Below are positions 11,061 to 22,200 of a stretch of 64,000 bases of DNA, piece by piece. The notes under the pieces were generated by a model. The model searched no databases and was not told the DNA's origin. It saw only the letters and a list, made by a program, of their open reading frames with translations. Position numbers and translations under genes: made by a program. This DNA is from Burhinus oedicnemus (lineage: Eukaryota; Chordata; Aves; Charadriiformes; Burhinidae), in NCBI GenBank assembly GCA_008921705.1, contig VFFE01009164.1:982139-1046138 (forward strand). Reading direction: 5' to 3'. Numbering within the stretch: the first letter of the stretch is position 1; every line of letters begins with the position of its first letter.

Positions 11061-14000
11061 GGAAGTGGCTAGTTTTGCCCAGGTGCATTTGCTTCCACCT
11101 GGATCCATTCAAGAGGTTTTGACACGCCAGAACCTCATCTCATCATGTGTTACCGCATGTTTTACAGTAGAGATTTTTGTCTCTTCATTGAACCGAACAA
11201 AATTTTTTTTCTCCTGTTGGAACTGGATGAAAATTGGGAAAAAAATTTAGACTTTGATCCCAGTCTTCAAACTCAAGTGGACGTGATCAGTCTTGGGATC
11301 CACTGATAATATAAAATATATTTTCTATATAATGTATATGTAATATAAAATGACAGAATAATTAAGCATTTGCAGGATTGAATGATTCCATAAATATTTT
11401 TTTCTTTCATACTTCTTTTGATCTTTGAAAAAAGTAACAGGCACTCATACAGAATTCATAGCTACCCTAGGCAGTGGCGGTGAATAATTTGGTAGATCAT
11501 TTTGTCATTCATCTGCAGAACCTAATCTTTTCTCTCCACGCATACCAACTTCTCTCAAGTAAGTCTTAGGTCATTTTGTTTCTTCCCCAGAGGCCAAATA
11601 TACATCTCTTTCAGCAGTTAATTTTTTTTGTCTGCCGTCACTTGTTGAAAGATGTTTGCAACAAAGTGAAAAAGAGACTCGGTCTGTTTGTTGCCTGCTG
11701 ACAGATAAAAGCAAAACTCTATTTGACTTCTGCTGGGACAGGCATCATGGTGTACGGCACGAGCCAGCCGTCCTACCAATGAATCTCTGCAGTGGACCTT
11801 GACCAAGAAGTTCAATACAAAATGGAGAGAGGATGGTCTCAAGCCGTAACCTTAGAAAAAGTGAGAGAACATGGACCATCAGGTCTGTGCTCGGTGTACG
11901 TCTGTTCCAAAGAGAGGTGAATAGTAAGGGCTGTTGCATGAGTTTTGTTTGGTTTTGAAATTTTGTTTTCCATTTCTTTTTCTCATTCTGTTTTGTTTGG
12001 TTTAGTGGTTCCTTCCTGCTGGTTTTGGGGGTGAAAGACAGGGGGAAGTTAGAGGGCCTGAAGTGTTGGTATGCCTGGGACGAATATAGTTCAATACCAT
12101 CCGTGCTCATAACTTCCTTAGGCTAAGATCAAAGGACTAAGCAGGAGACTTTTCCTGTTCAGTGAATGCGCTGTCGAGTAATATAATGTAATAGTGAAAA
12201 ATGCCAGCAATTACAAAGACTTGCTAGGTACCTTTGACTGTGCTAAGCGGAGAAATGAAAGTATAGTCCTCACTATATGTTTTTTGTATGGGAAGGGATG
12301 TAGAAGCATGTATTCATTTTAGGAAACTAAAAAAAATAAAACAAAATCTTCTGTGATTTAAGTGTATTTTACTTATTCTTATCTCCTTGAGAATAATATA
12401 ATCATAGTTTTGATCATGGCATTTTTCTTCTGTTTTTTTTCTCCTATGAAGACGTGACATTGCTGGGTTAATAATAATTTCTTTTGATTATATTTTTCTT
12501 GAACCTCTTGAGTTGGAGATGCTGCAGTTGTGATTTGTGTATCTCTCAATTGTGTAATTTAGTGCCAAAATACAGTAAACTAACAACCTTCCTACCTATG
12601 AATTTGTATATGAAGCCTACAAATTCATATATGTAATGGAAAATGCAGACGGTAATATAAGACTTCTGTTTTGCAAACAAGAAAATTGCTGTTGGAACAC
12701 ACTTCATCTGAGACCTGGATCAATAAAGAATGCATTTTAAGATTCTAACTGTTTTCTGTGTTTTCTGTGACTTTAATTAGTCTGGCAGAAATAGCTTCCT
12801 ATTCTGTGAATGTGATGCTGTATAGCTCTTTCCCTTAAGGATTCTGAAGCTGCTGGGCACACATCATTGAGATGTGCCAGGCTACAGAGCTGGGCTTTCT
12901 CATAACTGTCTGGGAAAGACCAAATGGCTGTTTTAAATATTACTATTTTTTGAAGAAAGAGCAAGGCGCATCCCAGCATCAGCTTTCCCATGATAACCCT
13001 CATGGAGACGACAGGCAGAAGATGGGAAAAAGCTAATGCTTCTACCATACACGCTTCTGGGAACATAGACAACAGAGAGTGGACGATCTGTCAGATTGTC
13101 TTCCTGGTTTTACAATTTTCTTTGCGCTCAGATACCATAACGATGAATGCATTTGGAGTAACTATGTATCTCCAAACATTAGATACGTAGATTACATAGA
13201 TGATTTATAAGTCCGTCCTCGAATGAGAGAAAGGATAGTATCATAATGACTTAGCAATGCTGAAAATTTTTTTCTAGTAAAGCTGTTATTTAATAAACAG
13301 AACTTTTGTTTAAACTTTAAAGCAAATACTTCAAACTAGCTTCCAGCTAAATTCTTCTAGTTGCGCTGTTTACTCAGTGCTTCATATGTTACAACTAATG
13401 ACACTGTGTGCTTTTAAGATTTTTTTTGTAAGTATAATCTTAAGTGTAATATAAATATAGGAGCCTGTCTTGCCTCAAAGTGGCTTAATACACTAATTTA
13501 GTTTTCAAAAAACATTTCAGTTTGAGAAAGGAATAACATTTACCTTGTTGTATCTATTTGAATAAAACAAGGGAATGTTGCATGGAATGTCTTGAGGTAG
13601 GTCCAATAGAAAACCCAGCAGGGAACTTGGGTGCCTAAATCCAAAGTTGCAAATCTTACTGCATTACTGATTATCTGCTTCCCAGCTAAGCATATGCTTA
13701 GTTCTTCATTGTACGTTAGTTGTTTTACTTTTGGCTTGCTTAGCTTTGAGATTGTCTGAATGTTGGTATTGATAAAACAATTTGATACCTGTCTCATGCT
13801 TGGTCCATTCAAGATCTAGAGACTAAACTTCATTGTACTGAGCTCTTTAGAGAGGCTTAATGTGTTAGGAAGCTTCAGACCATGCACGAAACAGAGGCAG
13901 ATGTAAGATCCTTACAAAATTCAGAAATGGCTATTGCTTTTTTAAAAGGATACACTGAGAAGGGGCTCTGCCCCACTTTTTCTGTAATGCCCTAGCAGAT

Positions 14001-15149
14001 AGTGAACAGATAGGTTGGAATATGGAATACGAAGTTGTAAGCTTTCCTCAGCCTGATGGGGATTCAAGCTAGAGCTTCCATCTCTTAGGGCTGTGGCCTA
14101 GCTGCCAGACTTTGGCTACGTAGTTAGATGAGATGTTTTAACTGTGCTTTTGAAGTAGTGCTACTGTACAGAAGAGAAAAAGAGGTCCATTGAAATAGTG
14201 ATGGAGTGGTATATCTACCTGTTAGTGGTTATGCAGTCCCAAGACCTTCATTAGCAGATATTGGGTAAACTACAGTTCTACAAGTGAGGAGGGCTTGTTA
14301 TCTAAAGAACCCTTAACACAGGCTGCAGTCATGCTCTTTTTGTTCTCCCTGCCTGTCCCTGTGAGTCTTCAGGTCTTGAAACAGCAGCAAAGCAAAATGG
14401 TGGAAAAATGTGCTGTAGCTTCATTGTTACGGCACTTGCTGGAAAAATCAAAGCTTCCTTCGATCAGAAGAGGAACTTGAACCTGTGTTTTCCACCTTCT
14501 GGACACTATTAGAGGCAGAAAGAGAAGGGGAAAGGAGAAGACAATAAAAAATCCCCTCTTCTGAAAGGAAAGAATGAGCTGTGCTTTGTCCTTTTAAAGA
14601 ACTGGGGTAGGAGCAGGCTCTGTTTCCCAACAGGCAGAGATGTTTTCTGTCAAGTATGGGTGATTCAGATAAGTTGGGAAGCAGCTGCTTGCCGACTGTG
14701 GTTCCTTTCTTGTTCAGTGCACTTTATGGCTTCGAATCTGTTCTGGATTATGGGACGGCTCCATGAACTCTATGTGCTTTAGGTGCCCTAGCATAGAAAC
14801 CAAGTATTACAGTGTGTGATTTTTAGGCTTTTAAGTCCTTTACTGGATATAACGCAGAAATTATGTAGTGGTGAATGGAGCTGGTTCTTTAATCCATCTC
14901 TGCTCTTTAGTCCCCGTCACATAATCAGTAGCTACAAACATGCCAACCTAAAGAAGGTTCCTGCATTATTAAATATCTAATTGAAGTGAATTTACTTGGG
15001 CCAAAAAAACCCCAATGCTTACTCAAAATGTAGCATAAATTATATTATAAATAAATTATAAACATGGTAACAGAAAAATACCAAGGCCAGAGATACACTC
15101 CTTGTTCTTTGAAAAGTTTATTGTACAGTAAGTTTCCATAAATATTCAT
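11061..15149. other. Intergenic, no gene recognised
   Basis: AT-rich single-copy-looking DNA upstream of TES. There are only short random-looking open frames, none with a recognisable domain. The one notable structure is a 12-bp inverted repeat at 12597-12629. Confidence 0.6.
12597..12629. repeat. Perfect 12-bp inverted repeat, 9-bp loop
   Basis: Arms TATGAATTTGTA (12597-12608) and TACAAATTCATA (12618-12629) are exact reverse complements around a 9-base spacer. It is AT-rich, so the hairpin would be weak; it may be chance. Confidence 0.6.
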
Positions 15150-15437
15150 TCATGGATAAATAAGGAGCTCCTGGCAAAACTCAAGCACAAAAAGGGTGTG
15201 TACAGGAGGTGGAAGCAGGGACAGGTAACCTGGGAGGAATATGGAGGCACTGTCCAAGCATGCAAAGAGACATGTTTGTGAAGCCAAGGCCCACCTGGAG
15301 TTGAACCTGACAAGTGATGCCAAAAGCAACAAGAAGGTGTTCTTGAGTACACAAGTAGCAAAAGGAAGAGTGGAAGAAATGTGGACCTGCTGCTGAATGG
15401 GGCAGGGGCCCTGGTGACACAGGACATGCAAAAGGCT
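15150..15437 (+). mobile_element. Older CR1 LINE, 5' half, interrupted by a younger CR1
   Basis: The plus-strand sequence encodes the segment between the endonuclease and reverse transcriptase of CR1 ORF2: a start like [14 protein letters not shown], then a lysine/tryptophan-rich stretch, ending near an ALVTQDMQKA-like run. The frame is broken. It stops abruptly at about 15437, where a second CR1 starts. The continuation of the same element is at 17771-19208, because joining the two sides restores the normal CR1 order. Confidence 0.85.
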
Positions 15438-17770
15438 TGAGCCAATGAGGAGAGGTGCCGTGCTGGACCTTGTTCTCATCAACAAGGAGGGGCTGGTGGG
15501 GAATGTCATGCTCAAGGGCAGCCGTGGCTGCAGTGATCATGAGATGGTAGAGTTTGAGATCCTTAGGGCAGCGAGGAGGGCATGCAGTAAGCTTGCTACC
15601 CTGGACTTCAGGAGAGCAGACTTTGGCCTCTTCAGGGACCTGCTTGATGGAATACAGTGGGATAAAGCCCTGGAAGAGAGAGGGGCCTAAGGAACCTGGC
15701 TAATATTCAAGGACCACCTCCACCAAACTCAGGAGTGATGCATCCCTACAAAGAGGAAGTCAGGCAAAAACACCAGGAGGCCTGTGTGGATGAACAAGCA
15801 GATCCTGGACAATCTCAAACAGAAAAAGAAAGTCTACAGAGGGTGGAAGCAAGGACAGGTAGCCTGGGACGAATACAGAGAAATTGTCCGGGCAGCCAGG
15901 GATCAGGTTAGGAAAGCTAAAGCCCAGAGAGAGTTAAATCTGGCCAGGGATGTCAGGAGCAACACAAAAGCCTTCTATAGGTATTTCAGGGACAAAAGGA
16001 AGACTAGGGAAGATGTGGGCCTTCCCCAGAAGGAAACGGGAGACCTGGTCACCTGAGGCATGGAGAAGGCTGAGCTACTCAATGACTTTTTTGCCTCAGT
16101 CTTCACTGGTAAAGCCTCTGACCACACTGCCCAAGTTGCAGAAGGTAAAGGCAGGGACTGGGAAAATGAGGTACTGCCCACTGTAGGAGAAGACCAGGTC
16201 CGAGACCAGCTGAGGAACATGAAGGTGCACAAGTCCATGGGACCTGATGAGATTCATCTGCGGGTTCTGAGAGAACTGGCAGCTGTAGTTGCCAAGCCAC
16301 TATCCAGCATATTTGAGAAGTTGTGGTGGTCTGGTGAAGTTCCTGCTGACTGGAAAAGGGGGAACATAACCCCCATTTTCAAAAAGGGTAAAAAAGATGA
16401 CCTGGGGAACTACAGGCTGGTCAGTCTCACCTCTGTGCCCAGCAAGATCATGGAGCAGATCCTCCTGGAAACTCTGCTAAGGCACATGGAAAATAAGGAG
16501 GTGGTTGGTGGCAGCCAACATGGCTTCACTAAGGGCAAATCGTGCCTGACAAATTTGGTGGCCTTTTATGAAGAGGTTACAGCGTTGGTGGATAAGAGGA
16601 GAGCAACAGGTGTCATCTACCTGGACTTGTGCAAGGCATTTGACACTGTCCCGCATGACATCCTGGTCTCTAAATTGGAGAGACATGGATTTGATGGATG
16701 GACCACTTGGTGGATAAGGAATTGGCTGGATGGTCACAGTCAAAGATTTGCGGTCAATGGGTTGATGTCCAAGCGATGACCAGTGACGAGTGGTGTTCTT
16801 CAGGAGTTGGTACTGGGACCGTTATTATTTAACGTCTTTGTTGGTGACATGGACAGTGGGATTGAGTGCCCTCTCAGCAAGTTTGCTGACAACACCAAGC
16901 TGTGTGCAGAGGTTGACACGCTGGAGGAAAGGGATGCCATCCAGAGGGACCTGGACAGGCTTGAGAGGTGGGCCCGTGCCAACCTCATGAAGTTCAATAA
17001 GGCCAAGCGCAAGGTCTTGCATGTGCATCAGCAATCCCATGCATAGATACAGGCTGGGCAGAGAATGGATTGAGAGCAGCCTTGAGGAGAGAGACTTAGG
17101 AGTGTTGGTGGATGGTGGAAAACACATGAGCCAGCAATGTGCACTCGCAGCCCAGGAGGCCAACCATATCCTGGGCGGCATCAAAAGAAGTGTGGCCAGC
17201 AGGTCGAGGGAGGTGATTCTGCCCCTCTACTTGTCTCTCATAAGACCCCACCTGGAGTACTGCAACCAGCTCTGAAGCCCCCAACATAAAAAGGACGTGG
17301 ACCTGTTGGAGCGGGTCCAGAGGAGGGCCACGAAGATGATCAGAGGGTTAGAGCACCTCTGCTATGAGGACAGGCTGAGAGAGTTGGGGTTTTTCAGCCT
17401 GGAGAAGAGAAGGCTCCAGGGAGACCTTATAGCAGCCTTCCAGTATCTGAAAGGGGCCTAACAAGAAATCTAGAGAGGGACTTTTTATAAGGGCATGTAG
17501 TGATAGGACGAGGGGTAATGGTTTTAAACTAAAGGAGGGGAGATTTAGAATAGATATTAGGTCTGAGGGTGATGAGGCACTGGAACAGGTTGCCCAGGGA
17601 AGCTGTGGAGGCCCCATCCCTGGAAATGTTCAAGGCCAGGTTGGATGGGGCTTTGAGCAATCTGGTCTAGTGGGAGGTGTCCTTGCCCACGGCAAGGAGT
17701 TTGGAACTAGATGATCTTGAAGGTCCCTTCCAACCTAAACCATTTTATGATTCTATGATTTTATGATTCT
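15438..17770 (+). mobile_element. Younger CR1 LINE, 5' truncated, inserted in an older CR1
   Basis: This 2.3-kb CR1 starts inside the endonuclease domain and runs through reverse transcriptase to a complete 3' end. The 3' UTR spans about 17462-17770 and ends GATGATCTTGAAGG, CCTTCCAACC, then several 8-bp tail units at 17741-17770. The left flank AAGGCTTGAG (15432-15441) resembles AAGCCTGAG (17774-17782) just past the tail, a possible imperfect target-site duplication. Its 3' end is like that of the minus-strand copy at 48037-48462. Confidence 0.92.
15445..17461 (+). pseudogene. CR1 ORF2 remnant (endonuclease C-terminus and reverse transcriptase)
   Basis: CR1 ORF2 supplies the endonuclease and reverse transcriptase for target-primed retrotransposition. 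One frame covers most of 15445-17046. It starts with the endonuclease end (RRGAVLDLVLINKEG, then GCSDHEMVEFEIL), followed by the linker ([15 protein letters not shown]) and RT fingers ([26 protein letters not shown]). RT motif A is YLDLCKAFD at 16618-16644. The catalytic-loop motif reads FADN (16882-16893), with asparagine where the family has the second aspartate. In-frame stops lie at 15688-15690, 15736-15738, 16054-16056 and 16777-16779, and a frameshift near 17030 moves the thumb region to another frame. ORF2 would end at 17459-17461. The element is inactive but fairly young. Confidence 0.9.
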
Positions 17771-19208
17771 CTGAAGCCTGAGGTACTGAAAGCCATCTTT
17801 ACCTCAGACTTTACTAATAAGACTGGCCTTCAGAAATCCCAGAGACCAGGAGGAAAGACTGAAGCAAGGAAGATGTACCTTTGGTGGAAGAGGACCAGGT
17901 CAGGTCATACACAAGCAAACTGCACACACGAAAGTCCATGGGCCCTGATGAGTGATACCCATGACTACCAAGGAAGCTGGATGATGCCATTGTGAGGCCA
18001 ATTGATAATTTTTGATTGATCATGGTGACTGGGAGAAGTGCCTGAAGGCTGGAGGGAAGCAAATGTCACTCCTATCTTCAGAAAAAGCAAGGAGGAAGAC
18101 CAAGGGAGCTACAGGCCAGTCAGCCTCACCTTGATCCCTGTGAAGATGATGGAGCAGCTAATCCTGGAAACCATTTCCAGACACATAAAGGGCAAAAAGA
18201 TAGCATGGATTCACCAAGGGAAAGTCATGCTTGACCAACCTGTTAACCTCTTATGATGAGTTGGCTGGCTTGGTAGATGAGAGCAGCGTCTTTGTTAATT
18301 GATGATGGGGCAGAGTGTATCCACAGCAAGCTTGCTGGTGACACAAAACTGGTAGGTGTGACTGATGCACCAGAGGGTCATGCTGCCATCCAGAGGGATC
18401 TTGACAGGCTAGAGAAATAGGCTGACAGGAACCTCACAAAGTTCAACAAGGGGAATTGCAAAGTCCTGCACCTGGGGAGGAAAAACCCCAGGCCCCAGTC
18501 CATGCTGGGGGATGACCAGCTGGAAAACAGCTTTGCAGAAAAGGACCTGGGGGCCTTGGTGGACACCAAGTTGACCATGAGACAGCAATTTGCTCCTGCA
18601 GCAAAGAAGGCAATGGTATCCTGAGCTGCATTAGGAGGAGTGTTGCCAGCAGGTCGAGGGAGGTGATTTTTCCCCTGCACTCAGCACTGGTGAGGCAACG
18701 CCTGGAGCACTGTGTCCAGTTCTGGTCTCTCTCATACAAGAGAGACACAGGTATACTGGAGAGAGTCCAGTGAAGGCCAGCATGTATGATTAAGGAGCTG
18801 GAGCATCTCTTATCTGAGGAAAGGCTGAAAAAGCTGGGACCAGTTAGCCTGGAGAAGGCTCAGGGGGGCTATGATCAATGTTTGTAAATATCTGAAAGGA
18901 GGGTGCAAAGAGGATAGAGCCAGATTCTTTTCAGTGCTGCCCAGTGGACCAGAGGGAACGGGCACAAACTGAAACACAGGAGGCTCTGTCTGAACACCAG
19001 GAAACACTTTTTTACTGTGAAGTTGACTGAGCACCAGCATGGGTTGTCCAGGGAGTTTGTAGAGTCTCCCTCCTTGGAGATATTCAAAAGCCATCTGCAC
19101 ATAGTCCTGTCCTGTAGATGGGCCTGCTTGAGCAGGGGGGGTTGAACCAGATGACCTCCAGAGGTCCCTGCCAACTTCAGCCATTCTATGATTGTGTGAT
19201 TTGATTTT
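17771..19208 (+). mobile_element. Older CR1 LINE, 3' half, with internal deletion
   Basis: This continues the element begun at 15150. It resumes exactly where the 5' half broke off: a VLKAIFTSDFTNKTG-like stretch at about 17780-17825, then RT fingers to about 18290. It then jumps to the region after the RT catalytic core, near 18300 (a KLAGDTKLVG-like stretch), so roughly 400-500 bp of RT is missing. The 3' UTR ends ATGACCTCCAGAGG and CCATTCTATGATTGTG at about 19185-19208. The tail differs from that of the inserted CR1, indicating another subfamily. Confidence 0.88.
17776..18890 (+). pseudogene. Broken CR1 ORF2 (reverse transcriptase) of the older element
   Basis: RT-like pieces in several frames, for example 18038-18256 (GWREANVTPIF, SYRPVSLTLIPVKMMEQLIL) and the post-catalytic part at about 18300-18640. 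Catalytic motif A and the FADD region are deleted, and several stops interrupt the rest. Non-functional. Confidence 0.8.
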
Positions 19209-22200
19209 TGATGGTACTGAGAGGTGCTGTCTCACTTAAAGATGTGAAAAAATAGCAAAAGGCAAATATGATTTTTTTTTAGGAATTCTGTTGTGGCAGT
19301 TTTTCCTTATTATAATTTCTGTTGGATTCTAACATTTCACTTTGATTTGGAACAGCTATCTAGACACTTGTATTTTGCATCTGAAGAGAGATCCAAAAAA
19401 AAGATGTTTATCTGTTAGCTGCATTGACTTTATTTAAGTCCATGAGTTTAACCCTTTTTTGTTGTTAAAAATTATGTCAGAGGTCTCTGAATGTGCAGTT
19501 GCAAAATTTTGAAACTAGAATTATTTGGAAATTTTGTGCCCAGCAGTTTTTATTTTCTCTTCGAAATCAAAACTTTCTGCAGGAATTCAAACACTAGAAG
19601 TGGAATTTTTGATCAGTCAGAGAACACAGGAAAAAGATTTCCATCACACCTAGGATTAAGATATTTACATGAGTTCCAGAAGACCTGCTCTGCCTGTCTC
19701 AGACTAGAAAAATGTAACGATAGTGAATGCTTTCACTACGAGAGTAGTTCGTTCAGTAAAGGGCAAAGGGTGTTTCTGTCAGGTTTCTCACTTAGAACAT
19801 TCTTGGTTTCATTCCAGTGCAATGCAAGACAATTTTTGATGTCTCAAAAAACTGTGGGATGGGAAATAATTTCCTATACAGCTCTGCTAACAATATAATA
19901 TTATGAGCACTTGTTTGGCTTCTTTCCCATGCAAGAGAGCTCGAGCAAATGTTCTGTGGCTCTCAGATTTTCCATTAGTAATAATTTACGTAAAGATTGT
20001 ATATAATGTCTAAAAAAGGATAACATAAATACCAGCTGCATAGAAACATAGCAACCCTTTTGCTATAATGTATATTTAATAACTTCAGCCTAGGCTTGCA
20101 GAGATGTTGTCTAACAGTATTGAAAGAAAGGAGTTACACTATATGAGATCATGTTTTTATGGCTACAAATGCCAAGGAACATTAATAGGTAATTGAATTC
20201 TTCATGCGTCCATTCATAATTAGACTCTTACTAGACTTGCCACCCACATCTGAGAAAAGAAAGCATGTTAAGTCTTAGGAAACAGGCACTGATCATCAGC
20301 TTTCCTGCATGCCAGACTCTTTTTACAGCCATTGAAAAATCTTCTGGCTTGGCTCTGTAAGCAGAAATTTTTCTCTCAAGTGGATTGAGGTTGTCATTAG
20401 GGTCATACATCTCCAAGCTGCTTCTCCGACAGATCAGATGCTCTTGCTTTTTCTGTCGCTGATCAAACCCACTCTTAGCCCAACCAAAGAGGTACCCATT
20501 TGAGATCTTACTTAGTAACTTACAGCTTGTCAAAGGACTAGTCTCAGTGGGAATGATTTATAGTTTCTGGTGTTATGTATGGTATACAGTAAGAAAAATT
20601 AAAATTAGGACAATTATCTGAACTACAGTAAGTAGGCTCCCTGCTTGGGCTTGCTACTTCTCTTTTTTTTTTCAGTTCTGGAAGATTTTCTACTGCATTC
20701 TATTCCTTCTTCAGACTTAAGTGGTGTCATGTAATATAGCATAATATGACTTTGCTATGAGTCTAGCACTTGCTGCCTCTATTTAAATACAAGTTTGGGC
20801 CCTAATCCAGCAGATGGAAATGCTAGTTGAGATTCATAAGTCATCCATGGAGAGCATTTCCCTACATTTGTGCCTTCATTTATATTGAAAAGGTGTCATT
20901 TGTATCTGTGGCAGCTGTGGAGTCTGTCACATGCAGTTCACTTTGGCCATTGCATTCTGATGTTTGATTTGGAGGCCTTTGGTGTAGAGGTTTCCTGGCT
21001 CTGAAACAGATGAAAAGCATGGCTCAAGAGGACTGATCTGCAGGAGTGGTATTCACTACAAAAAAGGTGTCATTGTCTCAAGAACAGATCAAGAATCAGA
21101 GCAAACTGCATTTTCAGCAAATGAAAAGAATTTTCAAAAGGTTTTAGGAAACTTGATTTCCTGTGACAGAGCCTACAAAGGCATGAGTTCAGCCACAGGT
21201 TGATGCTGAGATACACTCACTGCTTTTGGTCTTTGTTAGGCCTTGTCCTAGAAGTAGTTTGCCTATGTGCTTTACACAGCCACACGGTGCCAGTGACTTT
21301 AAATGCTGTATTGGCTTGCATACAATTAACAAGTGTGGTTTGGGGAGAAATAAAAAGATTTTCAGCTGCTTACAAAGATAATTCAGTAAAAGTACCTATG
21401 TAGCTGAGGAGCAAATAGAGAAGACAACTGCTCATACCTAACAGGCATTTCTGACTAAAGCAGCAGTTCTGTTTCTTCCTCCTTCCCTCCCTGCTGCCTT
21501 TTGGGCAGTCTCATGACCTTCCTTGTGCCACCTCCCGTGCTTCTCTGATTCTTTGAGTAGCCAGTTCAACTCAGTAGACCAGAAGAAATGTATTGATGTT
21601 TTGATTAATTAGTTTCCTGTCAGCTTAATGAGCTGAATTGGTTGTGGAGGAAATCAAACAACAGAGGGGCCACAAGCAGAGGGGCAGGATGGCGTAGCTG
21701 GGAGCAGAGAATTTCTCATGGAACCCCACAATGAGGGGGGCAGATAAAGAGAGAAGTCATTGCAGAAGCAGAAGTGGTAGGACTATTAAATACAGCCGTG
21801 AGACAGCTTTACTACAAAATGATGTCCAGAGGGGATTAGGGATTGGACCTTGAAGATGGGACAGGCGGAAGCAAGCACGGGTGGCTGGTTGTTCAGGAGA
21901 CACTCTAGAATTCATGTCTTCTATACTGTATCGCTGGGAAACTGGCCACTGTGCATGCCACAGAGCAAGAAACAAATCCATGAGTCCCAAAGTTTATCAG
22001 TATGTTTGCACACCTTGAAGTACAGTACTGTCTAGATTCTGGCTTGTTCAATGGCCGGTATATAAGCTAAGGACTGAAAAACAAAACATTCACTGTTCAA
22101 GCCTCTAGTTCAAGTGAACAATGGGTGTATTGCTGTCTCAAAGCTATTGGACTGAATATGGTGCATGAATGCTGAAGAAAACAGAAGCTGTTGAAATTAT

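Noticed and set aside
10291..11112. 273-codon minus-strand open frame and overlapping frames across the CpG island
   Set aside because: Long frames in several phases on both strands are expected in GC-rich DNA with few stops. The product is proline/arginine/alanine-rich with no domain.
15146..15540. Three minus-strand open frames of about 100-120 codons
   Set aside because: They are antisense shadows of the CR1 ORF2 sequences on the plus strand.
19491..19898. 135-codon plus-strand open frame
   Set aside because: No recognisable motif; phenylalanine/serine-rich as expected from AT-rich sequence.
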